The notes below the pieces were generated by a model, which was not told where the DNA came from, ran no database searches, and saw only the letters and a list, made by a program, of their open reading frames with translations. This document shows positions 1 to 7,775 of a stretch of 30,963 nucleotides of DNA, piece by piece; position 1 is the first letter of the stretch, and every line of letters starts with the position of its first letter. The DNA lies in NCBI GenBank assembly GCA_023419535.1, contig JAEZXX010000026.1, positions 1 through 30,963 on the forward strand, in the 5' to 3' direction. This DNA comes from Pseudomonadota bacterium. GTDB lineage: Bacteria; Pseudomonadota; Alphaproteobacteria; Rhizobiales; Rhizobiaceae. Made by a program: the position numbers and the translations under genes.

Positions 1-240
1 CGCCCCCCGGGCGGCGTGGGGGCCCAGCCGACCGGGGCGTAGATCCGGCACGAGCGTCGCGCCCGGACGCGCGAAGGCCGGGTCGGCGGCGCAGATCAGC
101 AAGGGCTGGCAGCCGTTTCGCAGCACGTCCAGCGCCCTGTCGAGGCAGGCGCGCCCGGCGATCTCGATCAACGGCTTCGGCATCGCGCCGCCCATGCGCG
201 AGCTTGCGCCGCCGGCGAGGACGAGGCCGGCGACGATCAA
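1..240 (-). CDS. mobA: Molybdenum cofactor guanylyltransferase MobA (5' part, runs off window)
   Basis: The first 80 codons of a minus-strand gene continue past the left edge. The N-terminus reads GLVLAGGASSRMGG, then MPKPLIEIAG, the nucleotide-binding signature (LAGGxSxRMG plus a following Lys) of MobA-type guanylyltransferases. A later VPDLRPGRLGP stretch matches the conserved MobA region. MobA transfers GMP from GTP to molybdopterin, making the guanine dinucleotide cofactor in the cytoplasm. The only plausible start is TTG at 240, which overlaps the TGA of the upstream exporter gene (shared TTGA), so translation is probably coupled. moaA lies about 3 kb away, which fits a molybdenum-cofactor role. 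A related nucleotidyltransferase such as MocA cannot be fully excluded because the C-terminal two thirds are missing. Confidence 0.8.
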   Translation of the reverse strand, partial: MIVAGLVLAGGASSRMGGAMPKPLIEIAGRACLDRALDVLRNGCQPLLICAADPAFARPGATLVPDLRPGRLGPHAARGA

Positions 241-1481
241 GCGACCGCTCGCGGGCGACCGAGCGAGGCGGCGAAGAGAACGCCGATCAGCGCGACCGCG
301 CTCATCACGAACCCGACGAGCACGGGATGGCCGGCGACGGTCGCCGCGATCACCGAGACGAGCGCGCCGGTGCCGATCTGGAGCGCACCCGACAGGCCCG
401 CCGCCGCGCCCGCCGCGTCCGGCCGCACGCTGACGGCGCCGGCGGTGGCGCTCGGGATCGTCAGGCCGTTGCCGAAGCCGACCATCATCATCGGGGCGAA
501 CAGGGTGAGGGCGTTCACCTGCCCGAGGGCGAAGAAGGCGAGCGTGGCGAGGCTCGCGCCGAGGCTGACGAGCGTCCCCGCCAGGATGAGCCGTCGCAGG
601 CCCAGCCGCTCCGAGAGGCGCGCGGTGGAGAAGTTGCCGGTGATGTAGCCGACCGAGCAGAGCATGAACCACAGGCCGTAGGCCGCCGGCGTCATGTCCA
701 GCACCTGCACCGCGATGAAGGGGGCCGAACCGAGGAAGGCGAAGAACACCGCCGAGGTGAAGGCCGAGGCCCCCGCATAGCCCCAGAAGGGCCCGCGGGC
801 GAGCAGCGCGCGATAGGCGGCGAACTGCGCGGCCATCGAGCCGCCCCGCGTGCGGTTCGTCTCCGACAGGTCGAAGAGGAGAAGCAGGAAGGTGACGACG
901 CCCACGCCGCCGAGCAGGATGAACACCCAGCGCCAGCCGAAGGCGGTGTCGATGACGCCGCCGATGGCCGGGCCGATCATGGGCGCGACGGCCAGGCCCA
1001 TCGTGACGTAGCCGAGCATGGCGGCGGAGCGGTCGCGGTCGTAGAGGTCGCGCACGATGGCGCGCGACAGGACGATGCCGGCCGCGCTCGCCGACTGGAC
1101 GACACGGCCGACGAGGAAGAGCTCCACGCTTCTGGCCAGGAGGCAGATCAGCGTTCCGACGAGAAATAGCGCGATGCCCCAGAGCATGACCGGGCGCCGG
1201 CCGTAGCGGTCCGACAGGGGACCGGCGACGAGCTGCAGGATCGCCATCGCACCGAGGTAGAGCGACAGGCCGAGCCCGACCGCCGCCGTCCCGGCGTCGA
1301 GATCGCCTGCGATCGAGGTCATCGAGGGCAGGAAGATGTTGATCGCCAGCGGCGAGAGTGCGGAGGCGACGATCAGCGTCAGAAGCATCGGCCGCCGCGC
1401 GGCGACCGGCGACGCGAGGGTTTCCGCGGGCTGGGGCGCCGCGTGGGCGCCCTCGCGTTCGAGCGTCGTGCGGTCGAGCAT
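237..1481 (-). CDS. Bcr/CflA-type MFS drug-resistance transporter
   Basis: This 414-residue protein has about 12 hydrophobic segments after a cytoplasmic N-terminal stretch of about 30 residues. The loop between the second and third helices carries GPLSDRYGRRP, the MFS motif A. The next region has GRVVQSASAAG followed by SRAIVRDLY, typical of the Bcr/CflA subfamily of the DHA1 drug:H+ antiporters. Its expected role is proton-driven export of drugs or small metabolites across the inner membrane. The ATG at 1481 shares one base with the TGA of the upstream EamA gene (TGATG). Its own stop overlaps the TTG of mobA, so the three genes look like one transcription unit. The substrate cannot be told from sequence. 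Confidence 0.9.
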   Translation of the reverse strand: MLDRTTLEREGAHAAPQPAETLASPVAARRPMLLTLIVASALSPLAINIFLPSMTSIAGDLDAGTAAVGLGLSLYLGAMAILQLVAGPLSDRYGRRPVMLWGIALFLVGTLICLLARSVELFLVGRVVQSASAAGIVLSRAIVRDLYDRDRSAAMLGYVTMGLAVAPMIGPAIGGVIDTAFGWRWVFILLGGVGVVTFLLLLFDLSETNRTRGGSMAAQFAAYRALLARGPFWGYAGASAFTSAVFFAFLGSAPFIAVQVLDMTPAAYGLWFMLCSVGYITGNFSTARLSERLGLRRLILAGTLVSLGASLATLAFFALGQVNALTLFAPMMMVGFGNGLTIPSATAGAVSVRPDAAGAAAGLSGALQIGTGALVSVIAATVAGHPVLVGFVMSAVALIGVLFAASLGRPRAVA

Positions 1482-2407
1482 CAGGGGGCTCCCGGCGCCG
1501 CGGGCGGAATTCTGGCGACCGTCCGCTCGCGGTAGATGACGTAGATCCCGCTCGCGACCACGATGGCCGAGCCGACGAGATCGAGAAGCAGCGGCGGCTC
1601 GCCGAAGGCGACCGTGCTGAGGATGAAGGCGAAGACGAGAACCGCGTAGCGGAACGGCGCGACGACGCCGATCTCGCCGGTGCGCGTCGCCGTGGCGAGC
1701 GCCACGTAGGCGCAGGCGATGAAGCAGGCGGCGAGCGCCAGCGCGCCGAAGGTGGCGAGGCTTATGGGCCGCCAGCCGGCGAAGGGCAGGAGCGCCAGAC
1801 CCAGCGCCATCACCGTGAAGGCGGTGACGGCGGCGACCGAGATCGAGGGCGTCGTCACGGGGATGGAGCGCACCACGAGGTCGCGCACGGCGCAGGCGAG
1901 GACGCAGGCGAGCACGGCGACGGAGTGGATGGTGAAGCCGTCCGTGCCCGGGCGCAGGATGACGAGGACGCCGGCCAGCCCCACCGCGATCGCCGTCCAG
2001 CGCCGCCAGCCGGGTCGCTCGCCGAAGAAGAAGACCGCGCCCAGCGTCACGACCAGCGGCAGCGCCTGCAGGATCGCGGTCGCGTTGGCGAGCGGCATGT
2101 AGACGAGCGCGGTGATGAAGGTGATCGTCGCGGCCCCGTCGGCGAGGGCCCGGATGCCGATGGGTCCGCGCAGCGAGGCGATCAGCTTCGGGCGTGGCCC
2201 CGGTCCGCGGAACGTCGCGAGAGCGTACAGCAGCGCACCGGCCATCGCCCCGCGCACCGCCATGATCTGCGCCGGGGCGATCTCGGACGTCGCGAACTTC
2301 ACCAGCGCGTCGTTCACCGAGAAGGCGGCCATCGCGGCCAGCATCAGGAGGCTGCCCTTCGCATTCGCGGACAGGGCGGCGGGACGGGCGAGCGGCAGGA
2401 AGGACAA
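1481..2407 (-). CDS. EamA/DMT-family transporter (10 TM)
   Basis: This protein of about 308 residues has ten predicted hydrophobic helices in two similar halves, as in the drug/metabolite transporter (EamA, RhaT-like) superfamily. Each half has the family pattern of a short helix ending in a conserved charged turn (FSVNDALVKF near the start, FFFGERPGW near residue 130). The likely role is exporting a small metabolite; the substrate is unknown. The TTG start at 2407 has no clear ribosome-binding site. An in-frame ATG at 2344 (Met-22) would still keep the first helix, so the exact start is open. It is the first gene of the unit that continues into the MFS exporter and mobA. Confidence 0.85.
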   Translation of the reverse strand: MSFLPLARPAALSANAKGSLLMLAAMAAFSVNDALVKFATSEIAPAQIMAVRGAMAGALLYALATFRGPGPRPKLIASLRGPIGIRALADGAATITFITALVYMPLANATAILQALPLVVTLGAVFFFGERPGWRRWTAIAVGLAGVLVILRPGTDGFTIHSVAVLACVLACAVRDLVVRSIPVTTPSISVAAVTAFTVMALGLALLPFAGWRPISLATFGALALAACFIACAYVALATATRTGEIGVVAPFRYAVLVFAFILSTVAFGEPPLLLDLVGSAIVVASGIYVIYRERTVARIPPAAPGAP

Positions 2408-2657
2408 GGGTTCGCAGGAGTCTTCAGAGCGGATCGGAACGATCCTCGCGATCGTCAGTCTACCTTAGAACGTTGCGCGCGGGAGCGGAACCACCACGTG
2501 CCGCGCGAGCGGTAAAATCTGGCGGAGGCTCGACCTCCGGGACGGCCTTCCGCGAGGCTGATCCGGGGGGCGGGCCGGAGCATGGAACGGCGAAGGACGA
2601 AGAAGGCCGTCGCGGTGCACCGCGACGGCCTTTTTCCGAAAGCGCTCGGGCTTGCGA
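2408..2657. other. 250-bp gene-free region
   Basis: It separates the start of the EamA gene from the end of the small lipoprotein gene. It holds a short hairpin (ggagg-ctcga-cctcc near 2533-2547) and the strong terminator listed separately. I see no convincing coding sequence or promoter. Confidence 0.5.
2603..2635. terminator. Rho-independent terminator, 14-bp perfect stem
   Basis: A perfect inverted repeat (arms 2603-2616 and 2619-2632, separated by gc) is followed by TTTTT on the plus strand. On the minus strand the hairpin is followed by the weaker CTTCG. It lies 26 bp downstream of the minus-strand lipoprotein gene, its most obvious client. The better T-tract, however, faces the plus strand. 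Confidence 0.8.
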
Positions 2658-2870
2658 TCAGCGGGTGCCGCGACCCACGATCGCGCCGGCCGTGCCGCCG
2701 AGAAGCGCACCGCCGACCGCGCCGCCGCTGCCGCCGATCGCATTGCCGACGACCGCGCCGCCGGCGCCGCCGATGCCCGCACCGGCCAGCGTGCGCTCGG
2801 TCTGCGTGCAGCCGGTGGCGATCAGGAGGGCGGCGGACATGCCCAGGATGGATTTCAGCGACTTCGACAT
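2658..2870 (-). CDS. Small glycine-zipper lipoprotein
   Basis: This 70-residue protein starts at the ATG at 2870, preceded by GAGG at good spacing. That start is preferred over an in-frame ATG ten codons upstream because it gives a clean signal peptide. The first 21 residues are a lipoprotein signal: positive N-terminus, hydrophobic core, then a lipobox ending IATGC. The mature part is mostly Gly and Ala, with repeated GxxxG spacing (GAGIGGAGGAVVGNAIGG), a glycine-zipper type seen in OsmB-like and other outer-membrane small lipoproteins. It should be membrane-anchored in the envelope. Its role is unknown; stress or osmotic response is only an analogy. It is a single gene followed by a strong terminator. 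Confidence 0.8.
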   Translation of the reverse strand: MSKSLKSILGMSAALLIATGCTQTERTLAGAGIGGAGGAVVGNAIGGSGGAVGGALLGGTAGAIVGRGTR

Positions 2871-2994
2871 GGAGTTCCTCTCGGACAGATGATCGATCAA
2901 GGGTGTCCCTCAGCGCCCCAACGGGAAGCGGCGCGCCCCGTTCCCGCTATGGCTGCGAATGCGGTCAAAAAGATGAGAGATCGAGAGGCGTTCG

Positions 2995-3474
2995 TCAGGA
3001 GGCGTTCGACGGGCCGCGCAGGGTCATCGTCACCGGGCCGACCAGCGGATCGTAACGGGCGCGCAGTTCCTCCGGATAGCGGATCGACATCGAATGGATG
3101 AGGTCGCCCCGGAAGATGTAGCGCTCGTAGAAGATCTGCCCGTCGCGATAGCCCGAGACCACCGCCCAGCGCTGGCCCGCCCGGCTGTAGGTGACGTCGT
3201 CGTCCAGCGCCCGTCCGGCGACCACCGAGCGCGGCGTCTCGCCACCCGCGTTGTGGCGTGCATAGACGAAGAGATTGGCGCCCTCGGGCGAGACCCAGCC
3301 GAGCCCGTCGCCTTCGACGGGCGCTTCCAGCGGCTGGGGGAAGGCGTCGGACGGGAAGGTCGCCGTCGTCCCGAACCGCTCGTTGCGGTAGGTCGTCTCC
3401 TGCCCGAAGGCGGGCGCGAGCGATCCCGCCAGCCCGAGAAGGGCGGCGAGTGCGAGGCCGACGATGCGTGTCAT
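2995..3474 (-). CDS. Secreted protein of unknown function
   Basis: This 159-residue protein has a clear Sec signal peptide: Arg near the start, a hydrophobic core rich in Ala and Leu, and likely cleavage after AFG before QE. The mature domain of about 135 residues starts with a YRNERFGTTATFP pattern and has scattered aromatic and charged residues. It has no Cys and no motif I recognise. The ATG at 3474 follows a GGAGG and lies two bases after the moaA stop, so it should be translated with moaA. A periplasmic location is expected. Nothing in the sequence links it to molybdenum-cofactor chemistry except position. Confidence 0.75.
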   Translation of the reverse strand: MTRIVGLALAALLGLAGSLAPAFGQETTYRNERFGTTATFPSDAFPQPLEAPVEGDGLGWVSPEGANLFVYARHNAGGETPRSVVAGRALDDDVTYSRAGQRWAVVSGYRDGQIFYERYIFRGDLIHSMSIRYPEELRARYDPLVGPVTMTLRGPSNAS

Positions 3475-3476
3475 GA

Positions 3477-4517
3477 CTATCCTCCGGTCATGCTCATATG
3501 CCGGGAGACGGCCGGACGGCGGGTCTCGCGGTCTATGATGAAGTCATGTCCCTTCGGCTTCCTGGCGATCGCCCGATCGATCGCGTCCTTCAACAGATCG
3601 TCCCCTTCCGAGGCGCGCATGGGCGCGCGAAGGTCGACCGCGTCTTCCTGCCCGAGACACATGAAGAGCGTGCCCGTGCAGGTGACGCGAACCCGGTTGC
3701 AGCTCTCGCAGAAATTGTGCGTCATCGGCGTGATGAAGCCGAGCCGGCCGCCGGTCTCGGCGACCTGGACGTAGCGCGCCGGGCCGCCGGTGCGGTGCGC
3801 GCTCTCGGCCATCGTGTAGCGCGCCGACAGGCGCTCGCGCACGAGCGAGAGCGGCAGATAGCGGTCGGTGCGGTCCTCGTCGATCTCGCCGAGCGGCATC
3901 GTCTCGATGACGGTGAAGTCCATGCCGCGGCCGTGCGCCCACTCCATCATCGAGGCGAGTTCGCCCTCGTTGAAGTTCCTGAGCGCCACCGCGTTGATCT
4001 TCAGCGACAGGCCGGCGCGCTGCGCGGCGTCGATGCCTTTCAGGACGGCGGCGAGGTCGCCCCGGCGGGTGATGTGCCTGAACTTGTCGGGATCGAGCGT
4101 GTCGAGCGAGACGTTCAGCCGCTTGACGCCGCAATCGGCGAGTTCGTCCGCGAACTGCGCGAGCTGCGAGCCGTTGGTCGTCAGCGTCAGCTCGTCGAGC
4201 GCGCCGGAGGCGAGATGCCGCGAGAGCGAGCGCACCAGGCTCATCAGGTTCTTGCGCACCAGCGGCTCGCCGCCCGTGAGGCGCAGGCGCTTCACGCCCT
4301 TCTCGATGAAGGCGCTGGAGAGCCGGTCGAGCTCCTCCAGCGTCAGGAGATCGCGCTTGGGCAGGAACTGCATGTTCTCGGCCATGCAGTAGGTGCAGCG
4401 GAAGTCGCAGCGGTCGGTGACGGAGACGCGCAGATAGGTGATCCGCCGGCCGAACGGGTCGATCATCGAGGCGGCGCCCTGCGGCCGCGGCTTGATATCG
4501 ATGACCTGGCTGCTCAC
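3477..4517 (-). CDS. moaA: GTP 3',8-cyclase MoaA
   Basis: MoaA is a radical-SAM enzyme that, with MoaC, converts GTP to cyclic pyranopterin monophosphate, the first step of molybdenum-cofactor synthesis. The radical-SAM cluster motif is CDFRCTYC (Cys 37, 41 and 44 from the chosen start). TGGEPLVR follows for SAM binding. The C-terminal second 4Fe-4S site is FCESC with a later Cys in FMC, which binds GTP. The protein ends in MTGG, the Gly-Gly tail needed for activity in this family. I chose GTG at 4517 (346 aa, preceded by AGGA) because the family starts close to IDPFGRRITYLRVSVTDRC; the longer reading back to 4628 adds an unrelated basic stretch. The secreted protein gene follows two bases after its stop. 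Confidence 0.96.
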   Translation of the reverse strand: MSSQVIDIKPRPQGAASMIDPFGRRITYLRVSVTDRCDFRCTYCMAENMQFLPKRDLLTLEELDRLSSAFIEKGVKRLRLTGGEPLVRKNLMSLVRSLSRHLASGALDELTLTTNGSQLAQFADELADCGVKRLNVSLDTLDPDKFRHITRRGDLAAVLKGIDAAQRAGLSLKINAVALRNFNEGELASMMEWAHGRGMDFTVIETMPLGEIDEDRTDRYLPLSLVRERLSARYTMAESAHRTGGPARYVQVAETGGRLGFITPMTHNFCESCNRVRVTCTGTLFMCLGQEDAVDLRAPMRASEGDDLLKDAIDRAIARKPKGHDFIIDRETRRPAVSRHMSMTGG

Positions 4518-4621
4518 AAGCGGTAGTCCTGAGATGTTCGGGGCGAACGAAAAGCGAATGTGGAAGCGCCGCGCCCTCCGGTCAAGCCGAACGCCGCCGC
4601 AACTTACCGGGATGATCCGCG

Positions 4622-4984
4622 ATGTCACAGATCGAAGCGCCGAGCGAACTGAGGGTGTCGACCGACCGCCGCACCCTGCGACTGCGGCGGGAGGGCGCCC
4701 CGGAGGAGAGCTTCTCGGCCGAGTTCCTGCGCGTCCTGTCCCCGTCCGCGGAGGTGCAGGGGCACGGACCGGACGAAAGAAAGACCATCGGCGGCAAACG
4801 AAACGTCTCGATCGCCAATCTCGTGCCGGTCGGGCACTACGCCATCCGCATCGTCTTCGACGACGGCCACGACACGGGCCTCTACACCTGGGCCTATCTC
4901 GACGAACTCGCAGCCGAGCGCGAGGCGCGCTGGGCGCAGTATCTTACCGAGCTGGACGAGAAGGGGCTGTCGCGCGACGCCTGA
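4622..4984 (+). CDS. DUF971 (GBBH-like N-terminal domain) protein
   Basis: This 120-residue protein matches the small DUF971 family, which resembles the N-terminal domain of gamma-butyrobetaine hydroxylase. Visible family features are LRVSTDRRTLRLRREG near the start, SAEFLRVLSPSAEVQGHG in the middle and YAIRIVFDDGHDTGLYTWAYL near residues 73-93. In bacteria such proteins often sit beside Fe-S or molybdenum-cofactor genes, and here moaA is transcribed divergently from the same 104-bp gap. The residues of the oxygenase active site are not part of this domain, so no catalysis is expected. The ATG at 4622 has only a weak ribosome-binding site. Its molecular role is unknown. Confidence 0.85.
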   Translation: MSQIEAPSELRVSTDRRTLRLRREGAPEESFSAEFLRVLSPSAEVQGHGPDERKTIGGKRNVSIANLVPVGHYAIRIVFDDGHDTGLYTWAYLDELAAEREARWAQYLTELDEKGLSRDA

Positions 4985-5036
4985 GCGCCGTCTCCGCGGT
5001 GGCATGTTGCAGACGGACGGCGGGGGCCTCTCGTTC

Positions 5037-5054
5037 GCCCGGCCTCAGCCGGGC
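5037..5054. terminator. GC hairpin after DUF971 gene
   Basis: Seven-bp perfect stem (gcccggc/gccgggc) with a ctca loop lies 53 bp after the DUF971 stop. There is no T-tract, so termination is only possible. Confidence 0.3.
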
Positions 5055-5136
5055 CGGGAGATCAGACCCGGCGAGGCGATCAGCTGGGGCATCGAGAGAT
5101 GCAGACGGGTTTCTCCCGCCCGCCCAGCACCATAGT

Positions 5137-5153
5137 CCAGGGCCGCGGGCCCT
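5137..5153. terminator. GC hairpin after PPOX gene
   Basis: Seven-bp perfect stem (cagggcc/ggccctg) with a 3-nt loop lies 33 bp beyond the end of the minus-strand PPOX gene. It lacks a T-tract. Confidence 0.3.
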
Positions 5154-5185
5154 GCCCCCACGGCCGGGGTCGAGCGCGGCCTTGA

Positions 5186-5830
5186 TCAGTAGATCGTCTG
5201 CGCCAGCCGCGCGGGCGCTTCGCGGTCGTAGGCGCCGGCGTCGAACGCCTCGTCGGTGGCCGCCAGCATCCGTCCGGCCGAAGGCAGCGCGCCCTTCGTC
5301 ACCTGCGCCTCGGCGCTCCAGAGCCGCGAGCGCACGATCGCCTTCTGGCACTGGAAGTAGACGCTCTCGACCGCGACCCGGACGACGGAGCGCGGCAGCT
5401 TGCCGTTCATCGAGAAGCGCGAGAGGAGCGTCGGGTCGACCGAGATCTCGGCCCGCCCGTTGACCCGCAGCGTCTCGCCGAGGCCGGGGACGAGGAAGAT
5501 CAGCGCGATCCTCGGATCGCGCACGATGTTGCGCAGCGAATCGACCCGATTGTTGCCCGGCCGGTCCGGCAGGAAGAGCGTGCGTCCGTCCTCGTCGACC
5601 TCGACGAAGCCCGGCGGGTCGCCGCGCGGCGAAGCGTCGAGCCCCTCCGGCCCGGCGGTCGCGAGGACGACGAAGGGCGAAGCCGCGATCAGCGCGCGAT
5701 AGGCGTCGTTGACGAACGTGATCTCCTTGATGAGCGAGCGTGGGCTGGCCTCGCCATAGTGCCGGTCGAGGTCGTCGAGCGTCCGCAGGAGGTGATCCTC
5801 CCCGACCTCTCGCGCCCCGGCGGAGCTCAT
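5186..5830 (-). CDS. Pyridoxamine 5'-phosphate oxidase-like FMN-binding protein
   Basis: This 214-residue protein has the split-barrel flavin fold pattern of the MSMEG_1061/DR2398-type PPOX proteins. Residues 50-90 read FVVLATAGPEGLDASPRGD, then FLPDRPGNNRVDSLRNI, the strand-loop region that contacts FMN phosphate. RIALIFLVPGLGETLRVNG follows, as does a C-terminal region (FQCQKAIVRSRLW) shared by the family. Members bind FMN or F420 and act on small molecules; the substrate is unknown. The ATG at 5830 overlaps the stop of the Anbu gene in an ATGA, so the two are probably translated together. A much longer reading in this frame exists but lies antisense-like over Anbu and is rejected. Confidence 0.85.
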   Translation of the reverse strand: MSSAGAREVGEDHLLRTLDDLDRHYGEASPRSLIKEITFVNDAYRALIAASPFVVLATAGPEGLDASPRGDPPGFVEVDEDGRTLFLPDRPGNNRVDSLRNIVRDPRIALIFLVPGLGETLRVNGRAEISVDPTLLSRFSMNGKLPRSVVRVAVESVYFQCQKAIVRSRLWSAEAQVTKGALPSAGRMLAATDEAFDAGAYDREAPARLAQTIY

Positions 5831-6588
5831 CCGGCCGCTTCCACGAGCTTGATCGATCCCTGCGGCACGAAGGGCGGCAGCCGGTCGAAGGCCGATCGCA
5901 GCGCGGCCGACCATCCGCCGGAGATCTGCGCGTAGTAGGGGTCGTCGAAGTCGAAGCGCTGCCGGTGGCCCGCGACGAAACTGTCGGTCCCGTAGATCTG
6001 CATGTCGAGCGGCAGGCCGACGGACAGATTCGACTTCAGGGTCGAATCGAAGGAGACGAGCAGGAGCTTGGCGACCTCGTTCAGGCTCATCGCCGGATCG
6101 TAGGTGCGCACGATGATCGGGCGGCCGTATTTGTGCTCGCCGATCTGGAAGAAGGGCGTGTCGGAGCCCGCCTCGATGAAATTGCCTTCCGGATAGATGA
6201 GGAAGAGGCGCGGACGCCCGCCGCGGATCTGGCCGCCGAGGATGAAGCTGCCGGCGAAGACGGGATCGTTGCCGCCGTTCATCGAGGCGTAGCCGATGGC
6301 CTCGCGCAGCGTCTCGCCCACGAGCTTGGCGGTCTGGAACATCGAGGGCTGTCGCAGGATTGCCGGATTGCGGTCGCCGGGCGCGGCGAGGCGCTCCTCC
6401 AGAAGCGAGATCGCCGATTGCGTGGTCGCGAGGTTGCCGGCCGACAAGAGGCACAGGAACCGCTCGCCCGGCACCTCGAAGGTCTTCATCTTCGACACGG
6501 TCGAGATGTTGTCGACGCCCGCGTTGGTCCGCGTGTCCGACATGAACACCAGCCCCTGGTCGACGAGCAGGCCAACGCAATACGTCAT
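5827..6588 (-). CDS. Anbu, proteasome/HslV-like self-compartmentalising peptidase
   Basis: This 253-residue protein begins MTYCVGLLVDQGLVFMSDTRTNAGVDN, continues past the SKMK Lys and reaches SAGNLATTQ. That is the signature of Anbu, the ancestral beta-subunit relative of proteasome and HslV. After removal of Met, Thr-1 would be the N-terminal nucleophile, with Asp-17 and the Lys near position 32-34 in the expected catalytic places. I chose ATG at 6588 because any upstream start would bury that Thr. Anbu forms ring or helical assemblies in the cytoplasm, and its native substrates are unknown. The family is known to travel with ATP-grasp, alpha-E and transglutaminase-like genes. The first two are present just upstream in the same orientation. 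Confidence 0.93.
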   Translation of the reverse strand: MTYCVGLLVDQGLVFMSDTRTNAGVDNISTVSKMKTFEVPGERFLCLLSAGNLATTQSAISLLEERLAAPGDRNPAILRQPSMFQTAKLVGETLREAIGYASMNGGNDPVFAGSFILGGQIRGGRPRLFLIYPEGNFIEAGSDTPFFQIGEHKYGRPIIVRTYDPAMSLNEVAKLLLVSFDSTLKSNLSVGLPLDMQIYGTDSFVAGHRQRFDFDDPYYAQISGGWSAALRSAFDRLPPFVPQGSIKLVEAAG

Positions 6589-6664
6589 GGCTCGAACAGC
6601 CTCTTTCCATTCTCCCGGCCCGCCTTTCGCGAGCCGACAGGTCAGGTTCCGACAGGCACGCCGG

Positions 6665-6716
6665 CCATGCAAGCATGGTGAACGAGAATTCGTCATGCTG
6701 CGGCACGAATGCCGCA
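6665..6716. promoter_or_regulatory. Two inverted repeats upstream of Anbu gene
   Basis: In the 190-bp gap between the alpha-E stop and the Anbu start there is a perfect palindrome CCATGC-AA-GCATGG (6665-6678). There is also a 7-bp stem tgcggca-cgaa-tgccgca (6699-6716). They could be an operator and an RNA hairpin giving Anbu separate control. No coding sequence for a missing module member fits in the gap. Confidence 0.35.
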
Positions 6717-6778
6717 TTCGATGGCGTCCCCGCTTGGGTGCCGAACCTCGAGGCTGGCGCGGGGCTTGGCCGGAACCG

Positions 6779-7720
6779 TCAGGCGTGGAAGCGGTAGACC
6801 TTGGCGATCTCGTTGGAGAGCCGGTTGTTGTCGAGGATCAGCCGCTCGAGGAACTCGTGCAGGCCGTAGTCGATGATCGCGCGGATGTCGGTGTTCTCCA
6901 GCCGCGCGGTGATCTCGCGCGCGGTGTCGTGGGCGGGGTGGCGCTCGCCGTAATGCTCCTCCAGCCAGCGCAGCGCCTCCTCGATGCAGTGGTAGGAGTA
7001 GGCGAGCGAGCGCGGCATCCGCCGGTTGAGGATCAGGAAGTCCATGATGTCGTGGCCCTTCGGCTCGGCTTCGTACTCCCAGGCGTAGGCGCGCTGCGCC
7101 GAGACCGAGCGCAGGATCGTGCCCCACTGGTAGTTGTCGAGGGGCGAACCGACGGAGGAGTGCTCGGGCAGGAGCACCCAGTACTTCACGTCCAGGATGC
7201 GGGCGGTCGAATCGGCCCGCTCGACGAAGGTGCCGAGATTGCAGAAGTGCAGGATCTCGTTGCGCAGCATGGTGCCGTGGAAGGAGCCGCGGATGAGCGC
7301 CGAGCAGCGCTTCACCAGCTCCAGCGTCGCGGGCAGGTCGTCGACGGGACGGGCGAGCTGCCGGCGCAGCAGCATCCAGCTCTCGTTGAGCGATTCCCAG
7401 GTCTCGCGGGTCAGCGCCGTTCGCACCATGCGCCCGTTGGTGCGCGCCACGGAGATCGAGGAGAGTACGCTCGACGGGTTGTCGAGGTCGCGCAGGAGGA
7501 AGTCGATGATCGCATCCGGATCGAGCGCCGGATGCTTGGCGCTGTAGGCGGCCTCGACGCCGGCCGAGACCAGGACCGAGCTCCATTCGTCGGGCTCGGA
7601 GGACAGGTTCGTCATCGACAGGCGCAGGCCGGCATCGATCAGGCGCGCCATGTTCTCGGCGCGCTCGATGTAGCGCTGCATCCAGAACAGTCCGCTTGCG
7701 GTTCGTCCGAGGAGGGGCAT
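6779..7720 (-). CDS. Alpha-E domain protein (DUF403)
   Basis: This 313-residue all-helical protein belongs to the alpha-E family. The N-terminus LLGRTASGLFWMQRYIERAEN and the central FVERADSTARILDVKYW are the two Glu/Arg-containing helices that define it. Alpha-E proteins accompany circularly permuted ATP-grasp ligases and are thought to work with them in peptide or protein modification; their biochemistry is not settled. The ATG at 7720 has a poor ribosome-binding site. It lies 55 bp after the ATP-grasp stop, so it is probably expressed from the same transcript. Confidence 0.92.
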   Translation of the reverse strand: MPLLGRTASGLFWMQRYIERAENMARLIDAGLRLSMTNLSSEPDEWSSVLVSAGVEAAYSAKHPALDPDAIIDFLLRDLDNPSSVLSSISVARTNGRMVRTALTRETWESLNESWMLLRRQLARPVDDLPATLELVKRCSALIRGSFHGTMLRNEILHFCNLGTFVERADSTARILDVKYWVLLPEHSSVGSPLDNYQWGTILRSVSAQRAYAWEYEAEPKGHDIMDFLILNRRMPRSLAYSYHCIEEALRWLEEHYGERHPAHDTAREITARLENTDIRAIIDYGLHEFLERLILDNNRLSNEIAKVYRFHA

Positions 7721-7775
7721 CGGATCACTTTTCGAGAGGTTGCGTCGGGGCGGCGGCGAGGGGCGTGGCGGCGCC

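Noticed and set aside
5831..6706. N-terminal extension of the PPOX frame to 506 codons
   Set aside because: The extension overlaps the Anbu gene on the same strand in another frame. The Anbu reading has strong family motifs, and the PPOX ATG at 5830 overlaps its stop.
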